Source: Gammaproteobacteria bacterium (GTDB lineage: Bacteria; Pseudomonadota; Gammaproteobacteria; Tenderiales; Tenderiaceae). Taken from it: DNA of 6,028 nt. A program made the position numbers and the translations under genes. The number at the start of each line of letters is the position of its first letter. Position 1 is the stretch's first letter. Under the pieces are notes generated by a model that did no database searches, was not told the origin of the DNA, and was given only the letters and a program-made list of their open reading frames with translations. This document shows positions 1 to 6,028 of the stretch, piece after piece. Location: positions 1 to 6,028 of the forward strand of contig JAJRWO010000102.1 of the NCBI GenBank assembly GCA_024276775.1, given 5' to 3'.

Positions 1-1148
1 TGATAATAGAGATCAAAATAGGCCAGTCCAAGAAATGCACCACTAACAGCATAACCAATCAATGAGACCTGGAGCATGGTTGCCAAATCGTAACACCACT
101 TAAGTTCCTCAATTTTTTTGGTTCGTTTGGCAATCCAACCACCCGAAAACCAGGTTAGAAACCCAAGCAACAGGAATAAACTCAAACCAACAAAACCATG
201 CTCTCCAAGCACTTCAAAATAAATACTGTGAGCATCTATCAAACCAGCAAAGGCCTCAAAGCCACCGCCATTCACCGGCCGCTTCATCGCTGTATTAAAG
301 GCGAAATTCCAAGCATCAAAACGCCCCAGGGCTGATTTATCCTCTTCATAATTTTGAATCGTTTCCATACGGTCATGCCATGTCTGGGGCATAAAACTAA
401 ATAATATTGGCGCTGTCACAACAATTATCACCAGAAACAGAAATTTCTTTCTGCTTTTCAAAATCATAAAAAGGGTCATTGCGACAACACCAACCAACGC
501 CCCTCGCGACTGCGTCCCCAGCACGGCAACAAACGTTAACAACATGGCAATTGTCAGGCCGTGACGGATAAACCACTGCGTTGCCTGCAACTGAAGAAAA
601 CGCATCAGGGGAATAATCATAATCAGGGCCAGGCCTATTTCGTTATTACCGCCTATAAATGTGCCAAAAGGGCCTTGCACACGAAAACCGCCGCCCGTCA
701 TAATTGTAAATATGCCCCCCTTAACACCATAAAAACCGATAGAAAGTGCAATAATCCAGGCCAGAAAAATCAGGCGCTTCTTCGACCCCATGATTATCAA
801 GGTAATAAAGGTCATTATCTGAATTTTTATTACTTTTTCAAGTTGCCCCCAGGCCAGAGCTTCATGAATTGCAAAAATAGTCGTCACAAACATCCATACA
901 ATAAATATAGAAAGGACTACCACCTCGCGTGTCCATGGAATTTTTTTTCTTTCTTTACTTAACAGCAGACCGGCCATGGTAAACAAGGCAATTAACATGG
1001 CAAAAGGGAAATCATAGGCAAACCCATATGCCAGACGATGAGGATTCATGTAACCGATCCATGACCACAGCATGACACCAATCCAGGGCTGAAATAAAAC
1101 CGCTGGCAAAACTCCAAGCACTACCAATGTTACGAATAGATCACGCAT
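1..1148 (-). CDS. Putative O-glycosylation ligase / Wzy-like polymerase, exosortase A system-associated (partial, 3' end outside window)
   Basis: I translated the minus strand from the ATG at 1148-1146; it stays open for 382 codons to the left edge with no stop, so the C-terminus is missing. The N-terminus (residues 1-50) carries PWIGVMLWSW, then MNPHRL (34-39) and GFAYDFPFA (42-50), which I recognise as the hallmark start of the exosortase A-associated 'putative O-glycosylation ligase' family. Further conserved stretches are GPFGTFIGGNNE (159-170), SRGALVG (214-220), GRFDAW (275-280) and AHSIYFEVLGEHGFVGL (306-322), the last two typical of WaaL/Wzy O-antigen ligase domains. There are about ten to twelve hydrophobic segments, with a larger hydrophilic loop around 254-310, as expected for an inner-membrane protein acting on lipid-linked glycans at the periplasmic face. 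Family members are about 400-450 residues, so perhaps 20-70 residues are missing. Start choice: GAGAG at 1161-1157 lies 8 bases upstream. It follows the CapK-like gene by 11 bases. Whether it polymerises polysaccharide or glycosylates a protein is not settled; polymerisation is my preferred reading. Confidence 0.9.
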   Translation of the reverse strand, partial: MRDLFVTLVVLGVLPAVLFQPWIGVMLWSWIGYMNPHRLAYGFAYDFPFAMLIALFTMAGLLLSKERKKIPWTREVVVLSIFIVWMFVTTIFAIHEALAWGQLEKVIKIQIMTFITLIIMGSKKRLIFLAWIIALSIGFYGVKGGIFTIMTGGGFRVQGPFGTFIGGNNEIGLALIMIIPLMRFLQLQATQWFIRHGLTIAMLLTFVAVLGTQSRGALVGVVAMTLFMILKSRKKFLFLVIIVVTAPILFSFMPQTWHDRMETIQNYEEDKSALGRFDAWNFAFNTAMKRPVNGGGFEAFAGLIDAHSIYFEVLGEHGFVGLSLFLLLGFLTWFSGGWIAKRTKKIEELKWCYDLATMLQVSLIGYAVSGAFLGLAYFDLYY

Positions 1149-1159
1149 ATAACTTACTC

Positions 1160-2512
1160 TCAGCTCGGTGTCACGTGACTAATCACATAACGAAACTTGC
1201 CGGATGCCTCGGCGGCAATATCGTCAACCCGATCAACATCGACTTTTACATCAGCACCCAGGCGCTGAACCATGCCCTTACGTATAAGCTCAAGGCTTTC
1301 GTCGGTAAATGTCGCGGACGTCATTAATTCAATACGCGTGTATTCGAGTGATTCCTGGGTGATCTTGAAATTCTCAACCCCTTCCACATCACGAATCACA
1401 TAGATCAACGCTAACCCGTGCATGATTGTGCCATCGGCGGCGACAATAAAATCTGTGCTTCTGCCTTGCAGCTCTTTTAATAAGGGTAAGCTACGGCCAC
1501 AACTGCATAATTGATCATCAAGCACACCGACATCGCCGGTACGGTAACGGATAAAGGGAAAGTCTCTGGTTGCCAGATGCGTGACAACAATCTCTCCGCT
1601 TTCTCCGGCAGGCAAGACATTGCCGTGCTTATCGACTATCTCGACAATAATATCTTCAGCGGTGATATGCATTCCGCCCGCCGGACACTGGTGGGCAATA
1701 AAACCGGCATCGCGGCCACCATAACCGTTCGCTACCGGGCAACCGAAGGTTGATTCAATCCGGCTGCGTTGATAATCGTACAGCCGCTCAGAGGTCACAA
1801 AAGCCACTTTAATGCCTAAGTCATCCATCGCGATGGCCTTGGCCTGGGCATACTTGGCAATATGGGCCAGAGCAGACGGATAACCGAACAGCATTTTTGG
1901 TTTAAAAGCGCGGATTTGATCGATAAAACCATCCAGCTTGGCATCGGACATTTCAAAGGCTGGCAACAGAGTGGTGCGTAAAAGTTTATCGCGAACGGCC
2001 TTGACGCGATCCTGCGAACCCAGCTCAATGGGCGAGCCCCAGACCACCATTTCCCTGTCGCCGATATCCACGTCCCACCAGCGGGTGGCACGCCACTTGG
2101 CCGCTACATCATGACTGACCCGCTCATTACCAATAAAAAACACCAGGGGTTCACCGCTGGAACCACCCGTATTGAAGCGCGCCAGATCAGTTGCTCCAGC
2201 CGCCTTGAAATCATCCATATGTTCGCGAATTTCGCGTTTGCCTAAAAAGGGCAGCTTCTGCAGGTCGGCAAGTGAACCCACTTGTGGATCAAAGCCCTGC
2301 GCTTTGAAAAGACGGCGGTAGTAAGGCACATTTTTACCCGCGTATTGCAACAGTCCCTGGAGTCGTTGCAGCTGATATGCATTGAGCCTGTCTGGCGACC
2401 ACCACTGACTGTGTTCCATCGCCTTTTTCACCGCAACAGTGTCGTGCTTTTTCAACCGTTCATGAACGGGAAACAGGCAGTTGGCCACTATGCGGGTATA
2501 GACGCTGCTCAT
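1160..2512 (-). CDS. PaaK/CapK-like adenylate-forming protein (phenylacetate--CoA ligase family)
   Basis: This 450-residue soluble protein belongs to the ANL adenylate-forming superfamily, on the phenylacetate-CoA ligase/CapK branch. Visible motifs in order: the phosphate-binding loop FNTGGSSGEP (113-122), the adenine-side motif NGYGGRDAG (262-270), the YRTGDVG motif (323-329) that holds the ribose-binding Asp, and a C-terminal SGKFRYV (437-443) whose Lys439 sits where the family's catalytic lysine is expected. Cysteines at 275 (HQCP), 336 and 338 (CSCGR) match the cysteine pattern of PaaK-like proteins and may bind metal. In the second motif the usual Glu is an Asp (D268), a conservative change. 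Such proteins recur in capsule and exopolysaccharide loci, where the substrate is usually unknown; activation of a carboxylic acid with ATP, for later transfer to the glycan, is the likely chemistry. It is distinct from the FadD-like acyl-CoA ligase often found in exosortase A loci. Its ATG overlaps the stop of the sulfotransferase gene (ATGA), with a weak GTGAG 8 bases upstream. Family assignment is firm; substrate is not. Confidence 0.88.
   Translation of the reverse strand: MSSVYTRIVANCLFPVHERLKKHDTVAVKKAMEHSQWWSPDRLNAYQLQRLQGLLQYAGKNVPYYRRLFKAQGFDPQVGSLADLQKLPFLGKREIREHMDDFKAAGATDLARFNTGGSSGEPLVFFIGNERVSHDVAAKWRATRWWDVDIGDREMVVWGSPIELGSQDRVKAVRDKLLRTTLLPAFEMSDAKLDGFIDQIRAFKPKMLFGYPSALAHIAKYAQAKAIAMDDLGIKVAFVTSERLYDYQRSRIESTFGCPVANGYGGRDAGFIAHQCPAGGMHITAEDIIVEIVDKHGNVLPAGESGEIVVTHLATRDFPFIRYRTGDVGVLDDQLCSCGRSLPLLKELQGRSTDFIVAADGTIMHGLALIYVIRDVEGVENFKITQESLEYTRIELMTSATFTDESLELIRKGMVQRLGADVKVDVDRVDDIAAEASGKFRYVISHVTPS
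2509..2512 (-). other. ATGA stop/start overlap coupling sulfotransferase and CapK-like genes
   Basis: The sulfotransferase TGA (2511-2509) and the CapK-like ATG (2512-2510) share bases in the classic four-base ATGA arrangement. This usually signals translational coupling and similar amounts of the two proteins. It is the tightest junction in the window and suggests that the two products work in one modification step or pathway. Confidence 0.8.
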
Positions 2513-3369
2513 TGATTATTCTCACGAAATTGCGACCGCTGCCCCTCAGCGACCGTTTCAAAGCGAGTCGCCAATGAGCTGCATAATGCCAGAATCGGCG
2601 CGTCAATCTCGGGCGGCGAGCGACGTCGCACTGAACTACCAAACACCTTGCTGCTGACACGCTGGCTGTATTCAAGCCCGAGAAAGCCAAAGATACGGGC
2701 AAACTCTGCCTGCGGCTCGGTCACCAGGGTTTCATACTGCACCAGCTGCACTCTGGGATCTGTGTCGAAGCCCTGCTCGAAAAACAATATGCCACGAAAA
2801 TACCAGGTCAGTGCCGCTGCCGAGGCATCACTGATATCAGGGTGTACCAACATCTGGATATGCTCGTAAGTTTCATCAGACAAGCCGCCACTCAACCAAC
2901 CATCGCTGTGGCGATCGGCGGCAATGCGTTTAACCTGATTGGCCTGATTTCTGAAAGAGACCAACATTGAACTGACCACATCAAAATAGTGACGATTGAC
3001 CCAGATCATTTTCGCTGGCCGGGACTCATCTATCTTAAATTCGTCCATCAGTCGACTGAGCCTCTGTAGTTCACACAGCGATTTGACAATAAAACAGGGC
3101 GCTTTTGACTGTGCTACCAATGGCTGGATCACCTTCACATCACGCATCTGGTAGTTATCAAAGGCACGAGAATCACGCTCATGATAAACATCGGTTTCAA
3201 AACTGCGTTCCAACACATCCATCATCATATTCGTGCCGGAACGCTGCACACCGGCAACAAACACCACTCGCTGTTGCTGCTTGTTATTGGCGGCATTCAA
3301 GCTATGCAACAGCCCTTTGCGCAACAGTAGCAAACGACGTTTCAATTCATTCAGTCGGTAACTGGCCAT
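2509..3369 (-). CDS. PAPS-dependent sulfotransferase family protein
   Basis: A 286-residue cytoplasmic protein with the two cofactor signatures of the sulfotransferase fold. The 5'-phosphosulfate loop is VVFVAGVQRSGTNMM (35-49), a P-loop-like element after the first beta strand. The 3'-phosphate motif is WVNRHYFDVVSSML (123-136), with Arg126 and Ser133/Ser134 in the expected places. The length suits bacterial members that sulfate carbohydrates using 3'-phosphoadenosine 5'-phosphosulfate. The first 30 residues are basic and leucine-rich (for example RRLLLLRKGLL, 11-21) and could form an amphipathic helix, but this is not a signal peptide. The start at 3369 is supported by GGGGAAG at 3385-3379, nine bases upstream and inside the last codons of the preceding glycosyltransferase gene. 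Its stop overlaps the start of the CapK-like gene by four bases, so the two are probably made together. The context points to a sugar of the locus's polysaccharide as acceptor, but no residue reveals the acceptor, and a protein or lipid target remains possible. Confidence 0.87.
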   Translation of the reverse strand: MASYRLNELKRRLLLLRKGLLHSLNAANNKQQQRVVFVAGVQRSGTNMMMDVLERSFETDVYHERDSRAFDNYQMRDVKVIQPLVAQSKAPCFIVKSLCELQRLSRLMDEFKIDESRPAKMIWVNRHYFDVVSSMLVSFRNQANQVKRIAADRHSDGWLSGGLSDETYEHIQMLVHPDISDASAAALTWYFRGILFFEQGFDTDPRVQLVQYETLVTEPQAEFARIFGFLGLEYSQRVSSKVFGSSVRRRSPPEIDAPILALCSSLATRFETVAEGQRSQFRENNQ

Positions 3370-3372
3370 ATC

Positions 3373-4620
3373 TCAGTGCTTCCCCATCTGAGAAACAGCC
3401 GAATCGTTGGCTGAAACCTCGTGCTGTAGTTGCGTGAAATTTTCTGTCAGTAATGCCACTCGCTTATCCCAGCCATTATCGCGCGCATAGGCAATGATTT
3501 CATCACCCTGCCATTGCTGAGACAAGGCATGATCCAGTGCCTGCTGCAAGGCGGCCTGATCATCAAACGGCACAATCGTACCGAGGTTTTCCGCTGGCAC
3601 CACTTCAGCATTACCCCCCACATCGGTGGCTACCACAGGCAAACCGCAGGCCATGGCCTCAAGCAGCACATTAGCCCAGCCTTCATTGCGGCTGGACAAT
3701 ACAAACACATCCGCCGCTGACAACGGCTGACGAAGTTTTTCAGGGGGCATGGTGCCTAGAAAATGAACACAGTCCTGCAAGCCAAGATCAGCCACCTGTT
3801 GTTTCAGTTGCTCGCTCCAGTCCCCCTCGGCGCTGGCACCGCCCACAATCAGGTAATGCAAATCAGGATGGCGTTCGCGTAAGGCCGGTAACACCTCAAT
3901 CACCCGGTGAAATCCCTTGCGCTCCACCAGACCGCCCACTGTAATCAACACCTGGGCATTGTCAGACAGATTAAATTTCTGCCGCATTTCATGGCGATCA
4001 GCGGGAAAAAACTTATCGGCATGAACACCATTGGCCACTACTTTTGCCTTGGCTGGGGCTGTCCCCTGCTCCAGCGCCAGACGACGCAGGGAATCAGAAA
4101 CAGAAAAAATTCGGTCAGCACTTATTAGCGCCTTGATTAAATATGGCCGCAGAGATGCATCCTGTGAATGGCGTACCTCGGTGCCACGCAACGTGATCGT
4201 CACCGGCAGTTTGAGCCAGCGCCCCAGCAGTACGGCGGCATAACCATCGGGATAGCCAAAATGGGCATCGATAATATCGAATTGGAAACGCTGCCGCAAG
4301 CGGCGCATAAAAAAATAGAGTGACAAAGCCATCAAAATACCGTCCAGGGACTTGGCCAGCCCGGGAACAGAAAGAAAACGGGGCTGATAAACCTCAAAGT
4401 CTTGCTGCTGTTCGACAGGCTCAACCGGTGGCCGGAAGTGCGGCCGAAACAGACGGATCAGACCTTGCAACGGAAACCACGGTTTCGGTGACACCACCAC
4501 CAATGGCAGTTGCTGGCCCACCCGAAACATGCGCTCGCGAATAAACAGACCGGCGGTCGGCTGCGCCTTGCTAGGAAACAAGGAAGAGAAGGCCACGAGC
4601 TTCGGCTGATTCTGCGACAT
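3373..4620 (-). CDS. Glycosyltransferase family 4 protein
   Basis: A 415-residue GT-B-fold, retaining glycosyltransferase, predicted to be cytosolic or peripheral on the inner membrane, using a nucleotide-sugar donor to extend a lipid-linked glycan. N-terminal acceptor domain: LFPSKAQPTAGLFIRER (14-30) and DAHFGYPDG (118-126), followed by the RGTEVR segment (145-150). C-terminal donor domain: VANGVHADKF (195-204), GGLVERKGFHR (229-239) with the phosphate-binding Arg234/Lys235 pair, and the EX7E motif spanning E313-E321 (NEGWANVLLEAMACGLPVVATDVGG, starting at residue 312). All catalytic landmarks of GT4 are intact and the length is normal. The last 20 or so residues (from about 396) are a polar tail without recognisable conservation. 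The gene starts 8 bases after the stop of the upstream glycosyltransferase; no good Shine-Dalgarno is visible there, so translation probably depends on coupling. Donor sugar and linkage cannot be told from sequence. Confidence 0.9.
   Translation of the reverse strand: MSQNQPKLVAFSSLFPSKAQPTAGLFIRERMFRVGQQLPLVVVSPKPWFPLQGLIRLFRPHFRPPVEPVEQQQDFEVYQPRFLSVPGLAKSLDGILMALSLYFFMRRLRQRFQFDIIDAHFGYPDGYAAVLLGRWLKLPVTITLRGTEVRHSQDASLRPYLIKALISADRIFSVSDSLRRLALEQGTAPAKAKVVANGVHADKFFPADRHEMRQKFNLSDNAQVLITVGGLVERKGFHRVIEVLPALRERHPDLHYLIVGGASAEGDWSEQLKQQVADLGLQDCVHFLGTMPPEKLRQPLSAADVFVLSSRNEGWANVLLEAMACGLPVVATDVGGNAEVVPAENLGTIVPFDDQAALQQALDHALSQQWQGDEIIAYARDNGWDKRVALLTENFTQLQHEVSANDSAVSQMGKH
3379..3385 (-). 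promoter_or_regulatory. Ribosome binding site for the sulfotransferase gene
   Basis: GGGGAAG on the minus strand lies nine bases upstream of the ATG at 3369-3367 and encodes part of the final Met-Gly-Lys-His of the preceding glycosyltransferase. It supports the chosen sulfotransferase start, which sits only three bases after the upstream stop. Confidence 0.5.
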
Positions 4621-4628
4621 CTTTTAGG

Positions 4629-5843
4629 CTATCTGTTCAGCAAGGATTCGTATACTGATTGATATCGGCTAACACTGGTACGCCAGTTGCGTTCTTCTTC
4701 AATAAATTTGCGCCCATTCTGTTTAAGCTGTGGCCACTGCGCCTGATTATCGAGCAAATCCACCACGGTGTCGGCCAGAGCATCAACATCACCCGCCTTA
4801 AACAAACGACCGGTAACACCATCCTTAATCAGTTCGTGATGGCCACCCACATCTGATGCCGCAAACAGGCGTCCCTGTGCCATTGCCTCTAAAGGCTTTA
4901 ACGGTGTCACCAGTTCAGTCAGACGCATGGAAAGTCGCGGGTAAACAAGAATATCGATCAGGTCATAATATTTGTTCACCTGCTCATGAGGCACACGGCC
5001 GGTAAAGACGACATAGTCTTCGATGGCCAACGCTTTGACCTGCTGTTTCAAGGCTTCATTCTGTGGCCCGCCCCCCACCAGTAACACTTTAATATCCGCG
5101 TGTTGCTGGCGAATTTTTGGCAAGGCCTGTAACAGCATCGGCAAACCTTCATAGGCATAAAAAGAACCGATAAAACCCAGCACACGACAGCCCTGCAAAC
5201 CAAGCTGTTGCTGCAATGCAGGATCCGCCTCACCGCCCAGTACAAACTTGTCCGGATTCACCGCATTGGGAATCACCGTCACCTTGTCCGCACTGACACC
5301 GCGCTCGATAATATCCTTGCGCAAACCGTCACAAATGGTTGTAACGGCATTGGCCTGGCGGATCGCCTTGTTTTCCATGGCCCGTGTCAGACGGTAGCGC
5401 AAATCACCTTCCTTGCAAGTGCCATGATCAACAGCGGCATCTTCCCAAAAGGCACGAATTTCATACACAAGTGGCAAATCAAACTGCCGCGCAGCATTGG
5501 CCGCAGCCAATCCATTCAAAGCAGGTGAATGCGCGTGCAGAATATCAGGATTTACTTGAGGAATTATTTTCGCCAGACGTTGGGTCAAACTATTTATCAC
5601 TGCCATCTGATTAAGGACAGGCAATCTTGATAACACAGTCCCCATCTCCGGTGTGCGAAAAAAATGAAAACCATCCACCTCTTCTTCCAGAAGCTCGGAC
5701 TTTGCCGCTTGTGCATGTTTGCTGCTGGTGATGTGTTCGGTCTGCCAACCCAATGCTCGTTGTTGCTCCAAAATAGCGCGTGAACGAAAGGTGTAACCAC
5801 TGTGCAACGGGATGGAGTGATCAAATATGTGTAGAATTTTCAT
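4629..5843 (-). CDS. Glycosyltransferase, exosortase A (PEP-CTERM) system-associated family
   Basis: A 404-residue GT4-like glycosyltransferase. The opening MKILHIFDHSIPLHSGYTFRSRAILEQQRALGW (1-33) is the recognisable signature of the glycosyltransferase family that accompanies exosortase A loci. Further landmarks are the DILHAHSPALNGLAAANAAR segment (100-119), VYEIRAFWEDAAVD (126-139), VIPNAVNPDKF (190-200), IGSFYAYEGLPMLL (225-238) and LTELVTPLKPLEAMAQGR (308-325). In the donor domain the usual Arg-Lys phosphate-binding pair of GT4 is replaced by YAYEGL, and the first Glu of EX7E is out of register (E310 to E319 has eight residues between them). I believe this is a property of the family rather than damage. 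The role is probably adding a sugar to the lipid-linked repeat unit in the cytoplasm. The ATG overlaps the TAA of the upstream amidotransferase gene (TAATG) and has AGGAAA seven bases upstream, which supports this start. The family call is strong; the sugar is unknown. Confidence 0.92.
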   Translation of the reverse strand: MKILHIFDHSIPLHSGYTFRSRAILEQQRALGWQTEHITSSKHAQAAKSELLEEEVDGFHFFRTPEMGTVLSRLPVLNQMAVINSLTQRLAKIIPQVNPDILHAHSPALNGLAAANAARQFDLPLVYEIRAFWEDAAVDHGTCKEGDLRYRLTRAMENKAIRQANAVTTICDGLRKDIIERGVSADKVTVIPNAVNPDKFVLGGEADPALQQQLGLQGCRVLGFIGSFYAYEGLPMLLQALPKIRQQHADIKVLLVGGGPQNEALKQQVKALAIEDYVVFTGRVPHEQVNKYYDLIDILVYPRLSMRLTELVTPLKPLEAMAQGRLFAASDVGGHHELIKDGVTGRLFKAGDVDALADTVVDLLDNQAQWPQLKQNGRKFIEEERNWRTSVSRYQSVYESLLNR

Positions 5844-6028
5844 TAGGCGGTTTCCTGCATCACCTGGCGCTGGAAAGCATCAAACATCAACAGCGTCCAG
5901 ATAGAGGCACTGTAGTCACGCAAACCCGACTGATGTTGCAACACCAGGTGTTCAACGTAGTCCATATTAAAAATACCGCACTGGCGCATGGATTCACCCA
6001 GCAGTGATTCTTTAACCCGCTGTTTTAA
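5843..6028 (-). CDS. Asparagine synthase-like amidotransferase, exosortase A system-associated (partial, C-terminal 61 residues)
   Basis: The minus strand reads in frame from the right window edge for 61 codons to a TAA at 5845-5843. It has no start inside the window, so only the C-terminus is present. The fragment contains KQRVKESLLGESMRQCGIFN (2-21), YVEHLVLQHQSGLRDYSASI (24-43) and WTLLMFDAFQRQ (44-55). The pattern of a 'LL' segment, a helix, 'HQSG..D.S..IW.LLMF.AF' and the end is that of asparagine synthase (glutamine-hydrolysing)-type proteins, particularly those beside the exosortase A-associated glycosyltransferase. The full protein would be about 630 residues, with an N-terminal glutaminase domain and an ATP-dependent synthetase domain that lie outside the window. 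In these loci the protein is thought to transfer an amide to a sugar acid or similar group rather than serve general asparagine synthesis; that is inference. The next gene's ATG overlaps its stop by one base. Confidence 0.8.
   Translation of the reverse strand, partial: LKQRVKESLLGESMRQCGIFNMDYVEHLVLQHQSGLRDYSASIWTLLMFDAFQRQVMQETA
5851..5856 (-). promoter_or_regulatory. Ribosome binding site for the exosortase A-associated glycosyltransferase
   Basis: On the minus strand AGGAAA ends seven bases before the ATG at 5843-5841, inside the last codons of the amidotransferase gene. It is the best Shine-Dalgarno match in the window. It fixes the start of the glycosyltransferase and, with the TAATG overlap, indicates reinitiation-type coupling. 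Confidence 0.65.

Noticed and set aside
561..962. Plus-strand open frame of 133 codons
   Set aside because: It lies wholly antisense to the ligase gene, whose minus-strand frame has strong family motifs. Its translation (rich in Lys, His and Asn) shows no domain and no upstream ribosome site.
1160..2512. Assignment as the FadD-like acyl-CoA ligase of exosortase A loci
   Set aside because: The protein is shorter and has PaaK/CapK features (CSCGR, HQCP, YGGRDAG) rather than those of the roughly 500-residue AMP-binding ligase family usually found in these loci.
2460..2702. Minus-strand open frame of 80 codons across the sulfotransferase-CapK junction
   Set aside because: It is an alternative frame of two well-supported genes, and its low-complexity Arg/Ser/Leu translation has no recognisable features.
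3105..3437. Plus-strand open frame of 110 codons
   Set aside because: It is antisense to the sulfotransferase start and the end of the glycosyltransferase. Its His/Ser-rich translation looks like a shadow, and no regulatory signal precedes it.
5208..5528. Plus-strand open frame of 106 codons opposite the exosortase-associated glycosyltransferase
   Set aside because: The minus-strand frame is a confident family member. The antisense frame is kept open by codon bias and has no motif.
1..6028. Terminators, promoters, tRNAs, insertion sequences, CRISPR or inverted repeats
   Set aside because: Inter-gene spaces are at most 11 bases, and I saw no hairpin plus T-run, repeat array, transposase-like sequence or RNA-like fold. 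T-rich tracts at 113-119 and 941-948 are inside coding sequence without a preceding stem.

Overview
The window is a slice of a bacterial extracellular polysaccharide locus. It looks like the exosortase A (XrtA/EpsH, PEP-CTERM)-associated type found in Gram-negative bacteria, most often beta- and gammaproteobacteria. Three of the six proteins resemble families that define these loci: an asparagine synthase-like amidotransferase tail, a glycosyltransferase that begins like the 'exosortase A system-associated' family, and a polytopic putative O-glycosylation ligase/polymerase that begins like its family. These assignments rest on sequence recalled from memory, not on a database search. The moderate, patchy GC and protein style fit a gammaproteobacterium, but the window cannot fix the genus.

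All six genes are on the minus strand and are read from right to left: (1) the last 61 codons of an asparagine synthase-like amidotransferase (5843-6028, running off the right edge); (2) an exosortase A-associated GT4-fold glycosyltransferase (4629-5843); (3) a second GT4 glycosyltransferase (3373-4620); (4) a PAPS-type sulfotransferase (2509-3369); (5) a PaaK/CapK-type adenylate-forming protein (1160-2512); (6) the O-glycosylation ligase/Wzy-like membrane protein (1-1148, running off the left edge). Junctions are a 1-base TAATG overlap, an 8-base gap, a 3-base gap, a 4-base ATGA overlap and an 11-base gap. There is essentially no non-coding DNA, and I see no internal promoter or terminator, so this is the middle of a single operon.

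A plausible joint role (inference): the two glycosyltransferases build a lipid-linked oligosaccharide on the inner face of the cytoplasmic membrane. The amidotransferase, sulfotransferase and CapK-like protein decorate it or activate substituents for it, and the membrane protein polymerises the repeat or transfers it to an acceptor on the periplasmic side. The core machinery is a known type of locus. The less ordinary part is the translationally coupled sulfotransferase-CapK pair inserted between the glycosyltransferases and the ligase, which suggests a sulfated and possibly acyl-modified polymer. I found no RNA genes, mobile elements, CRISPR arrays or notable repeats.
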